Source of the DNA: Nocardioides humilatus
GTDB taxonomy: Bacteria > Actinomycetota > Actinomycetes > Propionibacteriales > Nocardioidaceae
Length of the DNA: 64,000 nucleotides
NCBI RefSeq assembly: GCF_008373755.1
Contig: NZ_VUJV01000004.1
Span: 1 to 64,000, forward strand
Direction: 5' to 3'
Every line of letters begins with the position of its first letter. The stretch's first letter is position 1. The notes under the pieces are model-generated. The model saw only the letters and a program-made list of their open reading frames with translations, was not told where the DNA came from and made no database searches. Position numbers and translations under genes: made by a program. Of this stretch, positions 1-7,794 are shown in pieces.

Positions 1-1
1 C

Positions 2-1018
2 ATCGACCACCGCACCCAGGGCCCCGACCAAGGCACCGACCCGCTCGACCGCCACCACGACCTCGTCGACCACCGCCCCGACGGCGACGGCCTCACCCAC
101 GACGAGGAAACCGACCTCGGCACCGACCCGCTCGACCCCGACACCGACGGCGACGGCATCACCGACGGCGACGAGGTCCACGGCGACGCCAACGACGACT
201 ACAACAACGAGCCCACCGACCCGCTCGACGCCGACAGCGACGACGACGGCCTCACCGACGGCGCCGAGATCAACACCCACGGCACCGACCCCAACGACGC
301 CGACACCGACGACGGCGGCATCGACGACGGCACCGAGGTCAACGACCAAGGCACCGACCCCCTCGACGGCTCCGACGACATCGTCGACAACGACCCCGAC
401 GGCGACGGCCTCACCAACGACGAGGAAACCGACCTCGGCACCGACCCGCTCGACCCCGACACCGACGATGACGGGCTCACCGACGGCGACGAGGTCAATG
501 ACGCGACCGACAGTTGCAGCACCGGGAGCACCGACCCGCTCGACCCCGACACCGACGGCGACACGCTGAAGGACGGGCGCGAGGTCAACGGCATCCGGAT
601 CGACCAGCAGGTCCACTTCAGTCGCAAGAAGGTCCGGTCGATCGGTGTCGTCAAGCCCGACCCGTGTGACGCCGACACCGACAACGACGGCCTGCGCGAC
701 GACCGAGAGGTCCGCGGCACCAAGATCAAGCAGAAGGTGATCGTCCGCACCAAGGACGGCAGCAGCTACGTGATCGGTCTCCGCAAGACCAACCCGGTCC
801 GCAAGGACACCGACGGTGACGGCCTGCGCGACAAGGTCGAGGTCACGGGCAGCGCCAACGGGGCCCACGGCAACCACAAGTCCGACCCGACGCACTTCGA
901 CACCGACTTCGGTGGCATCAGCGACGGCCGTGAGGTCGAGGGCGGGGCCGACCCGGCCAACGTCCACTCGGGTCTGGAAAACCCGCGCGGCCTGCGCATG
1001 TTTGGTGGCCTGGGCTGA
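2..1018 (+). CDS. Thrombospondin type-3 repeat protein, C-terminal part (5' end outside window)
   Basis: The reading frame is open from the left edge and ends at a TGA at 1016-1018, so only about 338 C-terminal residues are visible. The protein is a chain of Asp/Gly/Thr-rich units with cores such as DTDGDGI and [10 protein letters not shown], the calcium-binding pattern of thrombospondin type-3 / OmpA-like repeats. In this family aspartates coordinate Ca2+ and the proteins are extracellular. The last 120 residues are more basic ([15 protein letters not shown]) and the repeats decay, ending in a Gly-rich tail without a sortase motif or membrane segment. One block of 106 residues is duplicated nearly unchanged. 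The next gene has its own promoter-like element, so this one need not belong to the glycan cluster. Family assignment is firm; function is unknown. Confidence 0.85.
   Translation: MDHRTQGPDQGTDPLDRHHDLVDHRPDGDGLTHDEETDLGTDPLDPDTDGDGITDGDEVHGDANDDYNNEPTDPLDADSDDDGLTDGAEINTHGTDPNDADTDDGGIDDGTEVNDQGTDPLDGSDDIVDNDPDGDGLTNDEETDLGTDPLDPDTDDDGLTDGDEVNDATDSCSTGSTDPLDPDTDGDTLKDGREVNGIRIDQQVHFSRKKVRSIGVVKPDPCDADTDNDGLRDDREVRGTKIKQKVIVRTKDGSSYVIGLRKTNPVRKDTDGDGLRDKVEVTGSANGAHGNHKSDPTHFDTDFGGISDGREVEGGADPANVHSGLENPRGLRMFGGLG
29..498 (+). repeat. Long internal duplication in the TSP3 gene (two copies, 318 bp period)
   Basis: Bases 29-180 and 347-498 are nearly the same sequence, offset by exactly 318 bp (106 codons). 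Both pass from QGTDPLD through [16 protein letters not shown] to DGDEV. The 5' parts of the copies diverge more (RHHDLVDH versus GSDDIVDN). Smaller Asp-rich units of about 13 residues fill the space between. Confidence 0.85.
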
Positions 1019-1050
1019 CCCAGCCGCCGCAGTCGATCTCCTCGTCGTCC

Positions 1051-1056
1051 TAGAGT
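1051..1056 (+). promoter_or_regulatory. Putative -10 element of a leaderless promoter (TAGAGT)
   Basis: TAGAGT fits the actinobacterial TANNNT -10 pattern and ends 7 nt before the GTG at 1064. There is no Shine-Dalgarno-like purine run between them, so transcription probably begins at the start codon. Confidence 0.5.
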
Positions 1057-1063
1057 CCTGCCC

Positions 1064-1762
1064 GTGGACGACGAGGAGATCGCCAAGTCAGCTGCTCTCG
1101 AGGAGCGGCACTGGTGGTACGCCGAGCGGCGGGCCATGGTCCGACGTACGGTCGCGACCTGGCCCGCCGGTCGCGCGCTCGACGTCGGTTGCGGCGGCGG
1201 CGGTAACACCGCCGTGCTCCGCGACGCCGGGTGGTCGGTGACGGGCTTGGAGTACTCCCCCGCCGGCGCCCAGGCCGCCGCCTCGCGCGGGCTCGACGTG
1301 GTGCGGGGCGACGCCACCCGCCTGCCCTTCGCCGACGCGACCTTCGACCTGGTCATGTCGACCGACGTGTGGGAGCACATCGAGGACGACCGGCTGATCG
1401 CCAGTGAGGCCGCACGTGTGCTGCGCCCGGGCGGCCGCCTGCTGGTCGCGGTCCCCTGCAGCATGAAGCTCTGGAGCGGCCACGACGTGGCGCTGGGGCA
1501 CTTCCGACGCTACGAGCGCGACGAGCTCGACCGGCTCGTCACCGGGGCCGGCCTCGAGGTCGTCGACCTCTGGTCGTGGAACGTCCTCCTCCGGCCGGTC
1601 GTCCGCGCGCGGCGGCGCAAGAAGAGCGAAGCGGAGAGCGAGATGGAGCACGTCAACCCGGTGCTCAACGCCGGACTGCGCTCGGCCGTCGCCCTCGAGC
1701 GCGTGCTGCCGCTGCGCCGGCTCCCCGGCGTCAGCCTGGTGGTCTCGGCGCGCAAGCCGTGA
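1064..1762 (+). CDS. Class I SAM-dependent methyltransferase
   Basis: A 232-residue cytosolic methyltransferase of the Methyltransf_11 type. SAM-binding motif I is LDVGCGGGGN at residues 39-48, followed by the acidic end of strand 2 (LEYSP) and a post-motif segment STDVWEHIEDD. The rest is an ordinary Rossmann fold, with no membrane segment. The GTG start lies 7 nt after a TANNNT element. Its stop overlaps the next gene's GTG by 4 nt, so the two are probably co-translated. Position at the head of a polysaccharide cluster suggests a sugar, lipid or polyprenyl-linked substrate; a methyltransferase (Rv0224c) also lies near this kind of cluster in mycobacteria. Family certain, substrate unknown. 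Confidence 0.88.
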   Translation: MDDEEIAKSAALEERHWWYAERRAMVRRTVATWPAGRALDVGCGGGGNTAVLRDAGWSVTGLEYSPAGAQAAASRGLDVVRGDATRLPFADATFDLVMSTDVWEHIEDDRLIASEAARVLRPGGRLLVAVPCSMKLWSGHDVALGHFRRYERDELDRLVTGAGLEVVDLWSWNVLLRPVVRARRRKKSEAESEMEHVNPVLNAGLRSAVALERVLPLRRLPGVSLVVSARKP

Positions 1763-2691
1763 CCGATCAGGCGCGCTGGGTCGCCGATCCGACGATCGGC
1801 TGGCGGATCCTGCTCACGGCGACCCTGCCCGAGCCCGCCCCCGTCGACGCCGACCTGACCGCCGCCACCACCGACGAGCTCCGCCACGACCTGGCGCTGC
1901 CGGACCGCCGCCCGATCCTGATCGGGGTGGCCGGGTCCGATCTCGTCGTCTCCGCCCACCACAGCGCCGCTGACGGACTCGGCCTGCTCGCCGTCCTCGA
2001 GCGCCTCGGCTTCGGCCCGGCCACGTCGTCGGCCCGCGGCGTCGGTGACCGGCCCGCAGCGCACGGCTACCTCGGCACCGTCACCCGCCGCCTCGCGGAG
2101 GCGGCGTTCCACCCGCCCGCATCGCTTACCCCCCGAAGTGCGGTCCCAGCGGCCATCGGCGACGTCATGGTCGAGATCGAGGTGGCGGGATCGATCCGCA
2201 CCGCGGTGCTCGTGCACGCCGCGGCCCACGCGCTCGCGGCCCACGGAGCTGATCGGCATGTCGCCGTCGCGGTGGGCGTCACCCGCGACCCGGCTGCGGG
2301 CGTCGACGACCGCAGCGCCCTCCTCCGGCTGCGCGACGTCGAGCGGATGGACCCCACTGACATCGAGCGCGCCCTCCGGGAGGCGCCGGCCGAGCGGCCA
2401 CCGGTCAGCCGGTCAGGTCCCCTTGATCGGGCTGCAGCGGGCGCGATGCGTCTGCTGTCCCGACGACTCGGCTCGACGCTGCTCGTCTCCCACCTCGGCG
2501 AAGTGACCGCGCCCCACGTCGACCGGCTCGCCTTCCATCCGGTGACCGCCGGCGGCACCGGCATCTCGCTGGGCGCGGTGGGGCACGGCGGTCGCACGGT
2601 GGTCACCCTGCGCGCCCGTGCGGCCGACTGGGACGCCGACGGCCTCGAGCAGGTGCTCGAGGCCGTCAGGGGCAGGCTGTCGGAAAGCTAG
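1759..2691 (+). CDS. Condensation-domain-like acyltransferase with HHxxxDG motif
   Basis: A 310-residue protein starting at a GTG that overlaps the preceding stop (GTGA). A longer in-frame ATG at 1576 lies wholly inside the methyltransferase and was rejected. HHSAADG at residues 67-73 is the catalytic signature of the condensation/CoA-dependent acyltransferase superfamily (NRPS C domains, PapA proteins, wax ester synthases), where the second His is the general base. The protein is much shorter than a full two-lobed member (about 430-450 residues). A DFGWG-like latch is not obvious, although the C terminus (HLGEVTAP, then TAGGTGISLG) looks like the second lobe. It may acylate a glycan or lipid made by the neighbouring genes; this is inference. 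Confidence 0.6.
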   Translation: MTDQARWVADPTIGWRILLTATLPEPAPVDADLTAATTDELRHDLALPDRRPILIGVAGSDLVVSAHHSAADGLGLLAVLERLGFGPATSSARGVGDRPAAHGYLGTVTRRLAEAAFHPPASLTPRSAVPAAIGDVMVEIEVAGSIRTAVLVHAAAHALAAHGADRHVAVAVGVTRDPAAGVDDRSALLRLRDVERMDPTDIERALREAPAERPPVSRSGPLDRAAAGAMRLLSRRLGSTLLVSHLGEVTAPHVDRLAFHPVTAGGTGISLGAVGHGGRTVVTLRARAADWDADGLEQVLEAVRGRLSES

Positions 2692-2736
2692 ATCAGCCCG
2701 CCCGCTCCCTCCAGGGAGTCTGGGGTGTTGCAGGTG

Positions 2737-3717
2737 TCACGCCGTGACCAGCGGGCGCTCCTCCTTGTGGTGACCGGGCTCGATCGCGCTCTGCCGGCGG
2801 TTGATGAGCAGTCCGACGGCGAGCATCGTCAGGCCGACGAGCAGCAGTCCGACCGGGAAGAGGAAGCGCATGCCGCCGAGCAGGCTCGCCTTCGTCTCCA
2901 CGTCGTTGATGTTCTTGTCGACCTGCGCGTCGGTGTAGTGGACGTTGCCGATGAAGGCCGGCACGTGCTGGCCGTCGTAGACCAGCTCCTGGACCCGCTC
3001 CTCGATGCGGTGGACCGGGGAGCCGGTGACGGGCTCGACGTAGAACGTGCGGGTCATCGAATAGACCATGTCGGCCTCGACCTCGGACTCCTTCGAACCG
3101 AACACCGAACCCGGCACCTCGCGCTGCTCGACGACGGTCGGCTCGATCACCTGGACGAACTTGTAGACGTGGAGCCCCTGGAGCGACTCCTCGCCCTCGA
3201 ACGTCGCCGGGGTCGCCTCACCGGTCGGGCCGTCCCACATGTCGTAGGTCTTCTTCTCGGTGTTGAACGGGAACTTGTAGACCTGCCCCTCGAAGACCGT
3301 CGGCACCTCCTCGACGGCGTCGCCGTCGGAGACCGCCTCCCAGGTGTCGCACGCGTCGCAGTCGACGCCGGCGCCGGTGACGGCGTCGAAGGCGACCCGC
3401 TCGGTCGAGAACTGGAAGTTGCCGCCCTCGGCCTTGTCGATCCGGGTCGCGTTGACCCAGACGACGTCACCGTCGGGCACGTCGGCCTCGGCGTCTTCGC
3501 TCGTCTTCGAGGTGATGACGAGGTCGTGGGTCTCCGGCGCGAGCACCTCGGGGTCGGAGTTGAAGATGACAGCTCCGGTGGCCTCGAGGGCGGTCTCGCT
3601 GTGGTAGCCGGCGGGCACCCGTGCGAGCGCCGGGTAGGCGTAGAAACGCACGAGCGCCGCAGCAACGACGAGGAACACCCCCAGTCCGACGAGCACTGGT
3701 CCGATCATTCGACGCAT
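2737..3717 (-). CDS. DUF3068 (PorA-like) membrane-anchored protein
   Basis: 326 residues with one hydrophobic helix at each end: residues about 5-25 (GPVLVGLGVFLVVAAAL) and about 285-308 (FLFPVGLLLVGLTMLAVGLL). Between them lies a roughly 260-residue extracytoplasmic beta-rich domain containing a CDACD motif. This layout and the N-terminal ALARVP segment match Pfam DUF3068/PorA, represented in mycobacteria by the membrane protein Rv0227c. A good ribosome binding site (GGGAGGA) lies 5-6 nt before the ATG. The start overlaps the end of the upstream GT4 gene by 13 nt, so they are one operon. The molecular role is not known; context points to assembly or export of an envelope glycan. Confidence 0.82.
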   Translation of the reverse strand: MRRMIGPVLVGLGVFLVVAAALVRFYAYPALARVPAGYHSETALEATGAVIFNSDPEVLAPETHDLVITSKTSEDAEADVPDGDVVWVNATRIDKAEGGNFQFSTERVAFDAVTGAGVDCDACDTWEAVSDGDAVEEVPTVFEGQVYKFPFNTEKKTYDMWDGPTGEATPATFEGEESLQGLHVYKFVQVIEPTVVEQREVPGSVFGSKESEVEADMVYSMTRTFYVEPVTGSPVHRIEERVQELVYDGQHVPAFIGNVHYTDAQVDKNINDVETKASLLGGMRFLFPVGLLLVGLTMLAVGLLINRRQSAIEPGHHKEERPLVTA

Positions 3718-4949
3718 GACGTTCCTCCCATGACGGCCACTCGGTCTTTGCGCGAGCGGAGTTGTACGGCGGGCGCGGCGCCCGTCGTGAGTGAGTGGAC
3801 GACCAGGTCGCGCGCCTCACGGCGCATCTGCTCCCAGTCGAAGTGATGGGCCCACCGCTGGCAGGCCTCGAAGCGTTGTGCCCGCATCGCGGGGTCGTCG
3901 GCCTCGGCCAGCGCCTGGGCGAGGGTCGCGGTCAGTCGGCCACCGACGACATCGAGGTCGCGGTCATCGGCGACCAGCCAGCCCGTCCTCTGCGGCTGGA
4001 TGGAGTCGCGCAGGCCGGGGACGTCGCGGGCCAGCGTCGGTACGCCGTGGCCAGCAGCCTCGATCACGACCTGGCCCCAGCCCTCGGCGTCGGACGCGCA
4101 CACGTGCACCGCGGCCCGGGCGAGCAGCGTGGCCTTGGTCGGGTCGTCGACGAACCCGTGGAAGGTCACCCGGTCGGCGATGCCGAGCTCGGCGGCGAGC
4201 CGCTCGAGGTCGTCGCGCTCCGGCCCCTTGCCGATCACGTCGAGGTGGAGCAGCGGTCGCGTCGGGCAGAGGACGGCGATCGCCCGGATCACGGCGTCGA
4301 CGCGCTTGTGGGCGACGAGCCGGCCGAGGACGGCGACCCGATCGGGGTCCTTGGCCAGCGGGTTGCCGGCCCCGAGCGGCGGCAGGTCAGCGCCGTTGTG
4401 GAGCAGCCCGACCGGCCCGGTCCAGCCGAGCTGGCCGCGCATCTCCTCGACCGTCGACTCCGAGACCGCGACGACCGGTCGCCGACGGTAGACGGCCGGC
4501 ATGGCGACCCGTTCGAGCCACTTGCCCAGAGCTGCGACCGGGCGCGGGAAGTGGGTGGAGAACTGCTCCTGGTGCACGTGGTGCATCACCAGCAGGACGG
4601 GAGTCGACCGGCGCACGAAGAGCGGCGCGAAGGACGGCAGCCCGCACGACGGGTCGATGACCGCGTCCACCCGGCGGCGCCGGGCGAGCAGGCGCAGGGC
4701 CGTGTGCGGGTAGAAGGAAAGGGCGTTGCCCCGTCGGCGTACGACGATGCCGTCACGCACCGTGGTCGCCTCCTGCCCGGGCTCTCGCGCCGTCAGGAAC
4801 TCGACCTCGGCCCCACCGTCGCGGAGCCCGCAGGCGAGCTCCCACGCGTAGATCTCCGACCCGCCGGCGAGCGAGTGGTCGAGGTCGCGCCAGTTGACGA
4901 CGACCACGCGCTGGCCGGCGAGCGGGAGCAGGGCCGAGACGGATGCCAT
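3705..4949 (-). CDS. Glycosyltransferase family 4 (GT-B fold)
   Basis: 414 residues. The N-terminal half has the GT4 acceptor lobe (VVVVNWRDLDHSLAGGSEIYAWELA near residues 15-38, with the Gly-rich turn). The C-terminal half has the nucleotide-sugar lobe with VAVLGRLVAHKRVD, VIGKGPE and EGWGQVVIEAAGHGVP, the E-x7-E retaining-GT signature. There is no signal peptide or TM helix, so it acts on the cytoplasmic face, probably transferring a sugar from a nucleotide donor to a lipid-linked acceptor. The ATG is 1 nt after the stop of the GT2 gene, and a GGAGA ribosome binding site lies inside that gene's end. Donor and acceptor cannot be read from sequence. Confidence 0.88.
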   Translation of the reverse strand: MASVSALLPLAGQRVVVVNWRDLDHSLAGGSEIYAWELACGLRDGGAEVEFLTAREPGQEATTVRDGIVVRRRGNALSFYPHTALRLLARRRRVDAVIDPSCGLPSFAPLFVRRSTPVLLVMHHVHQEQFSTHFPRPVAALGKWLERVAMPAVYRRRPVVAVSESTVEEMRGQLGWTGPVGLLHNGADLPPLGAGNPLAKDPDRVAVLGRLVAHKRVDAVIRAIAVLCPTRPLLHLDVIGKGPERDDLERLAAELGIADRVTFHGFVDDPTKATLLARAAVHVCASDAEGWGQVVIEAAGHGVPTLARDVPGLRDSIQPQRTGWLVADDRDLDVVGGRLTATLAQALAEADDPAMRAQRFEACQRWAHHFDWEQMRREARDLVVHSLTTGAAPAVQLRSRKDRVAVMGGTSCVE

Positions 4950-4950
4950 G

Positions 4951-5787
4951 TCAGCGGTCTCCGAGCAGCGAGGCGGCCGAGGCGACGGCGATGGCTACCG
5001 GCAGGGCGACGGGAGCAGGCAGCGGCATGGGGGACCGCGAGCCTGCACCTGACGTCGCCCCGCCGGCGATCGGGGCACCGAGGCGCCGCGTGCGCCAGGC
5101 GATCGCGGCGAGCTCGGTGAAGGCGCCAGCGCCGTGGCGGGCCGGCTGGAAGGTGGACCCGGGCACGTCGGTCCACCGCACGGGGATCTCGACGATGCGG
5201 GCATCCTCGGCCCGCAGGCGCACGAGGAGCTCGACGTCGAAGGAGAAGCCGCGAGCCTGCAGGTCCTGCGCGACGGAGCGCGCGAGGTCGCCGCGCATCA
5301 CCTTGAAGCCGCACTGGGTGTCGGCGATGCCGGAGACCAGGCGGCCGGCCAGACGCCGGTAGAGCGCGGCACCGGCCGTGCGGGTGCGGCAGCTGCGCAC
5401 GTCGGCGAGCGAGTCGACCAGACCGCGCGACCCGATCACGACGTCGGCCCCGAGCCGGATCCGGCGGATCGCCTCGTCGAGCGCCGACAGGTCGGTCGCG
5501 CCGTCGGCGTCCATGAAGGCGACGACGTCGGCGTCGCTGGCCAGCAGGCCAGCACGTACGGCGGCGCCCTTGCCGCGCACGGGGCACCGCACCACCCGCA
5601 CCGGCATGGCCGCGGTCGCGGCAGCGCTGGCCACCTCGGCGGTGCGGTCGGTGCTGCCGTTGTCGACGACGAGCACCTCGATCGGACCGAGGTGGTGGTG
5701 GCGCTGCGCGATGAACCGCCGCAGCGTGCGGAGCGTACGAGGAAGCCTGAGCTCCTCGTTGTACGCAGGAATGACGATGTGCAGCAT
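4951..5787 (-). CDS. GT2 polyprenyl-phosphate glycosyltransferase (DPM1-like)
   Basis: 278 residues beginning MLHIVIPAYNEE, the family-2 opening. It continues with VVDNGSTDRTAEVA, GKGAAVRAGLL and the metal-binding FMDADGATD, then TQCGFKVMRGD, all typical of dolichyl/polyprenyl-phosphate hexose synthases. These load a sugar from GDP/UDP-sugar onto decaprenyl-type phosphate for use by membrane GT-C enzymes on the outer face. Such enzymes (two multi-pass proteins and an AftD-like protein) lie just upstream. The C terminus has one weakly hydrophobic stretch but no clear TM pair. A strong GGGAGGG ribosome binding site lies 4 nt before the ATG. Confidence 0.88.
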   Translation of the reverse strand: MLHIVIPAYNEELRLPRTLRTLRRFIAQRHHHLGPIEVLVVDNGSTDRTAEVASAAATAAMPVRVVRCPVRGKGAAVRAGLLASDADVVAFMDADGATDLSALDEAIRRIRLGADVVIGSRGLVDSLADVRSCRTRTAGAALYRRLAGRLVSGIADTQCGFKVMRGDLARSVAQDLQARGFSFDVELLVRLRAEDARIVEIPVRWTDVPGSTFQPARHGAGAFTELAAIAWRTRRLGAPIAGGATSGAGSRSPMPLPAPVALPVAIAVASAASLLGDR

Positions 5788-5894
5788 CGGACCCTCCCAA
5801 GCCGTCTGCCAAGGACACCGTCCCGCTCCCGAGGGACGATGTCGTGAACTATCCGGCCGCCCGCGCGCTCCCCAGCTGCGGGTGGCCGTCGCTC

Positions 5895-6026
5895 CTACTC
5901 GCTGGAGTAGGTGTAGAGATCCTTGTTGGCGACGGGCTTCTGCCCGTCCTGTGCGGCGTTGACGCCGCCGACGAGCACGGCGCTTGCGGCCAACGCTCCG
6001 ACGACCGCCGAAATGAGCATGTTCAT
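5895..6026 (-). CDS. Small membrane peptide, DUF2613-like
   Basis: 43 residues, MNMLISAVVGALAASAVLVGG followed by a short polar tail ending DLYTYSSE. I chose the ATG at 6026 because GGGAGGGGACC lies 5 nt upstream; an in-frame start at 6131 would add 35 charged residues with no ribosome binding site. One hydrophobic helix (residues 4-21) makes it a single-pass or cleaved secreted peptide. In mycobacteria a tiny DUF2613-type protein (Rv0236A) sits beside aftD, and here the peptide is in the same operon as an AftD-like gene, which supports the assignment. Role unknown; possibly an accessory subunit of a membrane glycosyltransferase. Confidence 0.7.
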   Translation of the reverse strand: MNMLISAVVGALAASAVLVGGVNAAQDGQKPVANKDLYTYSSE

Positions 6027-6084
6027 AGAAAGGTCCCCTCCCAAAGACCTTGGTCGGACCGGTGACCCGATCCGTCTGATCTCG

Positions 6085-7794
6085 TCAGTATGCGTGACGA
6101 AGATCTCTCCCGTAGTGGATTCTGACGACACAACCGACCAAAAGGCAAACCCCCGCGGCGGCGTGTCCGAGCCAAATCAGGACATTTGACCTGATTTGGC
6201 TTTCCCCGTCATCGGTTTCAGCGACGGGAGGATCTCCGGCCGAGAGGTCGATGAGAACAAGTTCCTCCCCATCGTGCACGATGTCTCCCTGCGGCGCCGC
6301 GACCGTGCCCATCCCCTTCTCGACCAGCACCCAGCGCACGCCGATGCCGCGCAGCGCGCCCGCCGGGTCGTCGGCAGTGAGCGCCGTACCGACCTGTTCG
6401 ACGCGGGGATCCTCGGCGGGCACCGTGCGTTCCTCGAGCAGGACCTCGTCGTCGACGAGCACCTCACCGGGGAAGTAGCGCGGCGCCGGGTCGAGCACGG
6501 CGCGCCGATGGTTCCAGTCGAATCCCCGGTAAGCGCCCTCCCACGGAAGCACCACCACGCGGCCGGGATCATCGCCCAGCAGATCGCTCACCTCGGCCCA
6601 CTCGTCGGGGTAGGACGAGCGCTCCAGCTCGCCGCCCGCACCCCAGGCCAGCGCGGGGAGCAGCAGCACCGGCGCGACCACGACGAGTCCGACGACAGCC
6701 CAGAGCGCCTCGCGGCCGCGCCCGACGTGCTCGCGTACTGCGGCGGCGGCCCCAGCGGCCCCGATCGGGAGAACCACGGCCAGCGGGGCGAGGAAGCGGT
6801 GCGAGTCGCGGAACAGGGCGACCCCCGGCAGATGGGCCGCGAGGTCCTCGAGGGTGCCGGCACCCCCCGGGACCGTCGGCGCGGCGGCGAGGGCCAGTGC
6901 CCCGGCCCCCAGGGCGAGCAACCGGCGCCACTCCCCCGGGTGGTCTCGCACGGCGCGCCGGACACCGGCCACGGCTGCGATCGTGAGCAGGCACGACAGC
7001 AGCACCAACGCCGTACTTGTGCGAGCACCGGGAAGGATCGACGTTTTCCAGATGCCGCCGAGGGAGAGCAGGCTCGCCAAGGCCCCGGCGCCGGACTCCG
7101 CGCGTGCGGCGAAGGCGCTGAAGACGCCGTCCGCCGACACGCGCGCCGACTCCGCGGTGAGGGCGGGCACCAGCCACGTCAGGTTGGCCGCGAGTGCGAT
7201 CGCGCCGGTGGCCCACCACGTGCGCCGGTCCCGGGTGAGTCCGAGCGCGGCCAGAACGACAGCAGCCATCACCCCGCTCGACGGGCTGCAGATCGCCGCC
7301 AGCGCGACGGCGACCGCCGCCTCGGCCCAGCCACGGCGAGGCTCGGCCCGCAGGTGGCGCGCGGCCACGACCACCCACGGGAGGGCGAGGTAGCCGAGAA
7401 GGATCGCCCACTGACCGATGAGGAGTCGCTCGTAGACCCACGGGTTCCAGAGCAGGAGGGTGATGGCGGCGGCGCGGGCATACCAGGCGTGCTCGCGGAC
7501 GGCCCTGCCCATGCCGAGGCCGCCGAGGATGAACCCGCCGACCAGCAGCAACCGCTGCACCCAGCTCCCCGGCACGACGTGGGTGGCGAGCGAGACCAGC
7601 GCGTCCATCGGGACCGCCCGCGGGAGCGATCCGTCGAGGCCGAGCCACGCCGACTTCCACGGCTGCTCGGGCACGAAGACCATGTCGCCGAAGAGCCAGT
7701 AGCCCGAGCCGACCAGCAACGGCCCGAAGACAGCCAGGGCGAGCGCGGACGTCCAGGCCAGGTCGGCACTGGTGGCGCGGTCGGGCCGGGTCAC
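6085..7794 (-). CDS. Multi-pass membrane protein, probable GT-C-like glycosyltransferase
   Basis: 569 residues, starting at a GTG that overlaps the upstream stop (GTGA); the ATG at 7833 lies inside that gene and was rejected. About ten hydrophobic helices span residues 12-400, followed by a roughly 130-residue soluble domain with the invariant-looking VVVLPWEGAYRGFDWN and PRYFPGEVLVDDEVL segments, then a last helix (HAAAGVCLLVGCVV) near the C terminus. GDMVFVPEQPW in the first extracytoplasmic loop is an acidic motif in the position used by GT-C enzymes. The topology recalls the mycobacterial membrane protein Rv0226c, encoded near DUF3068. It has no recognised catalytic family that I can prove; glycosyl transfer from a polyprenyl-phosphate sugar is inferred. 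Confidence 0.65.
   Translation of the reverse strand: MTRPDRATSADLAWTSALALAVFGPLLVGSGYWLFGDMVFVPEQPWKSAWLGLDGSLPRAVPMDALVSLATHVVPGSWVQRLLLVGGFILGGLGMGRAVREHAWYARAAAITLLLWNPWVYERLLIGQWAILLGYLALPWVVVAARHLRAEPRRGWAEAAVAVALAAICSPSSGVMAAVVLAALGLTRDRRTWWATGAIALAANLTWLVPALTAESARVSADGVFSAFAARAESGAGALASLLSLGGIWKTSILPGARTSTALVLLSCLLTIAAVAGVRRAVRDHPGEWRRLLALGAGALALAAAPTVPGGAGTLEDLAAHLPGVALFRDSHRFLAPLAVVLPIGAAGAAAAVREHVGRGREALWAVVGLVVVAPVLLLPALAWGAGGELERSSYPDEWAEVSDLLGDDPGRVVVLPWEGAYRGFDWNHRRAVLDPAPRYFPGEVLVDDEVLLEERTVPAEDPRVEQVGTALTADDPAGALRGIGVRWVLVEKGMGTVAAPQGDIVHDGEELVLIDLSAGDPPVAETDDGESQIRSNVLIWLGHAAAGVCLLVGCVVRIHYGRDLRHAY

Noticed and set aside
199-753. 184-residue Ser/Pro-rich open frame on the minus strand
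   Set aside because: It is the complement of the Asp-rich TSP3 repeats and its repetitiveness is inherited from them.
1576-1758. N-terminal extension of the HHxxxDG protein to an ATG at 1576
   Set aside because: It lies inside the methyltransferase gene and is Arg/Pro-rich; the GTGA overlap at 1759 is the usual operon junction.
2692-2736. Terminator between the acyltransferase-like gene and DUF3068
   Set aside because: Only a short CCCT/AGGG stem with a tiny loop and no T run is present.
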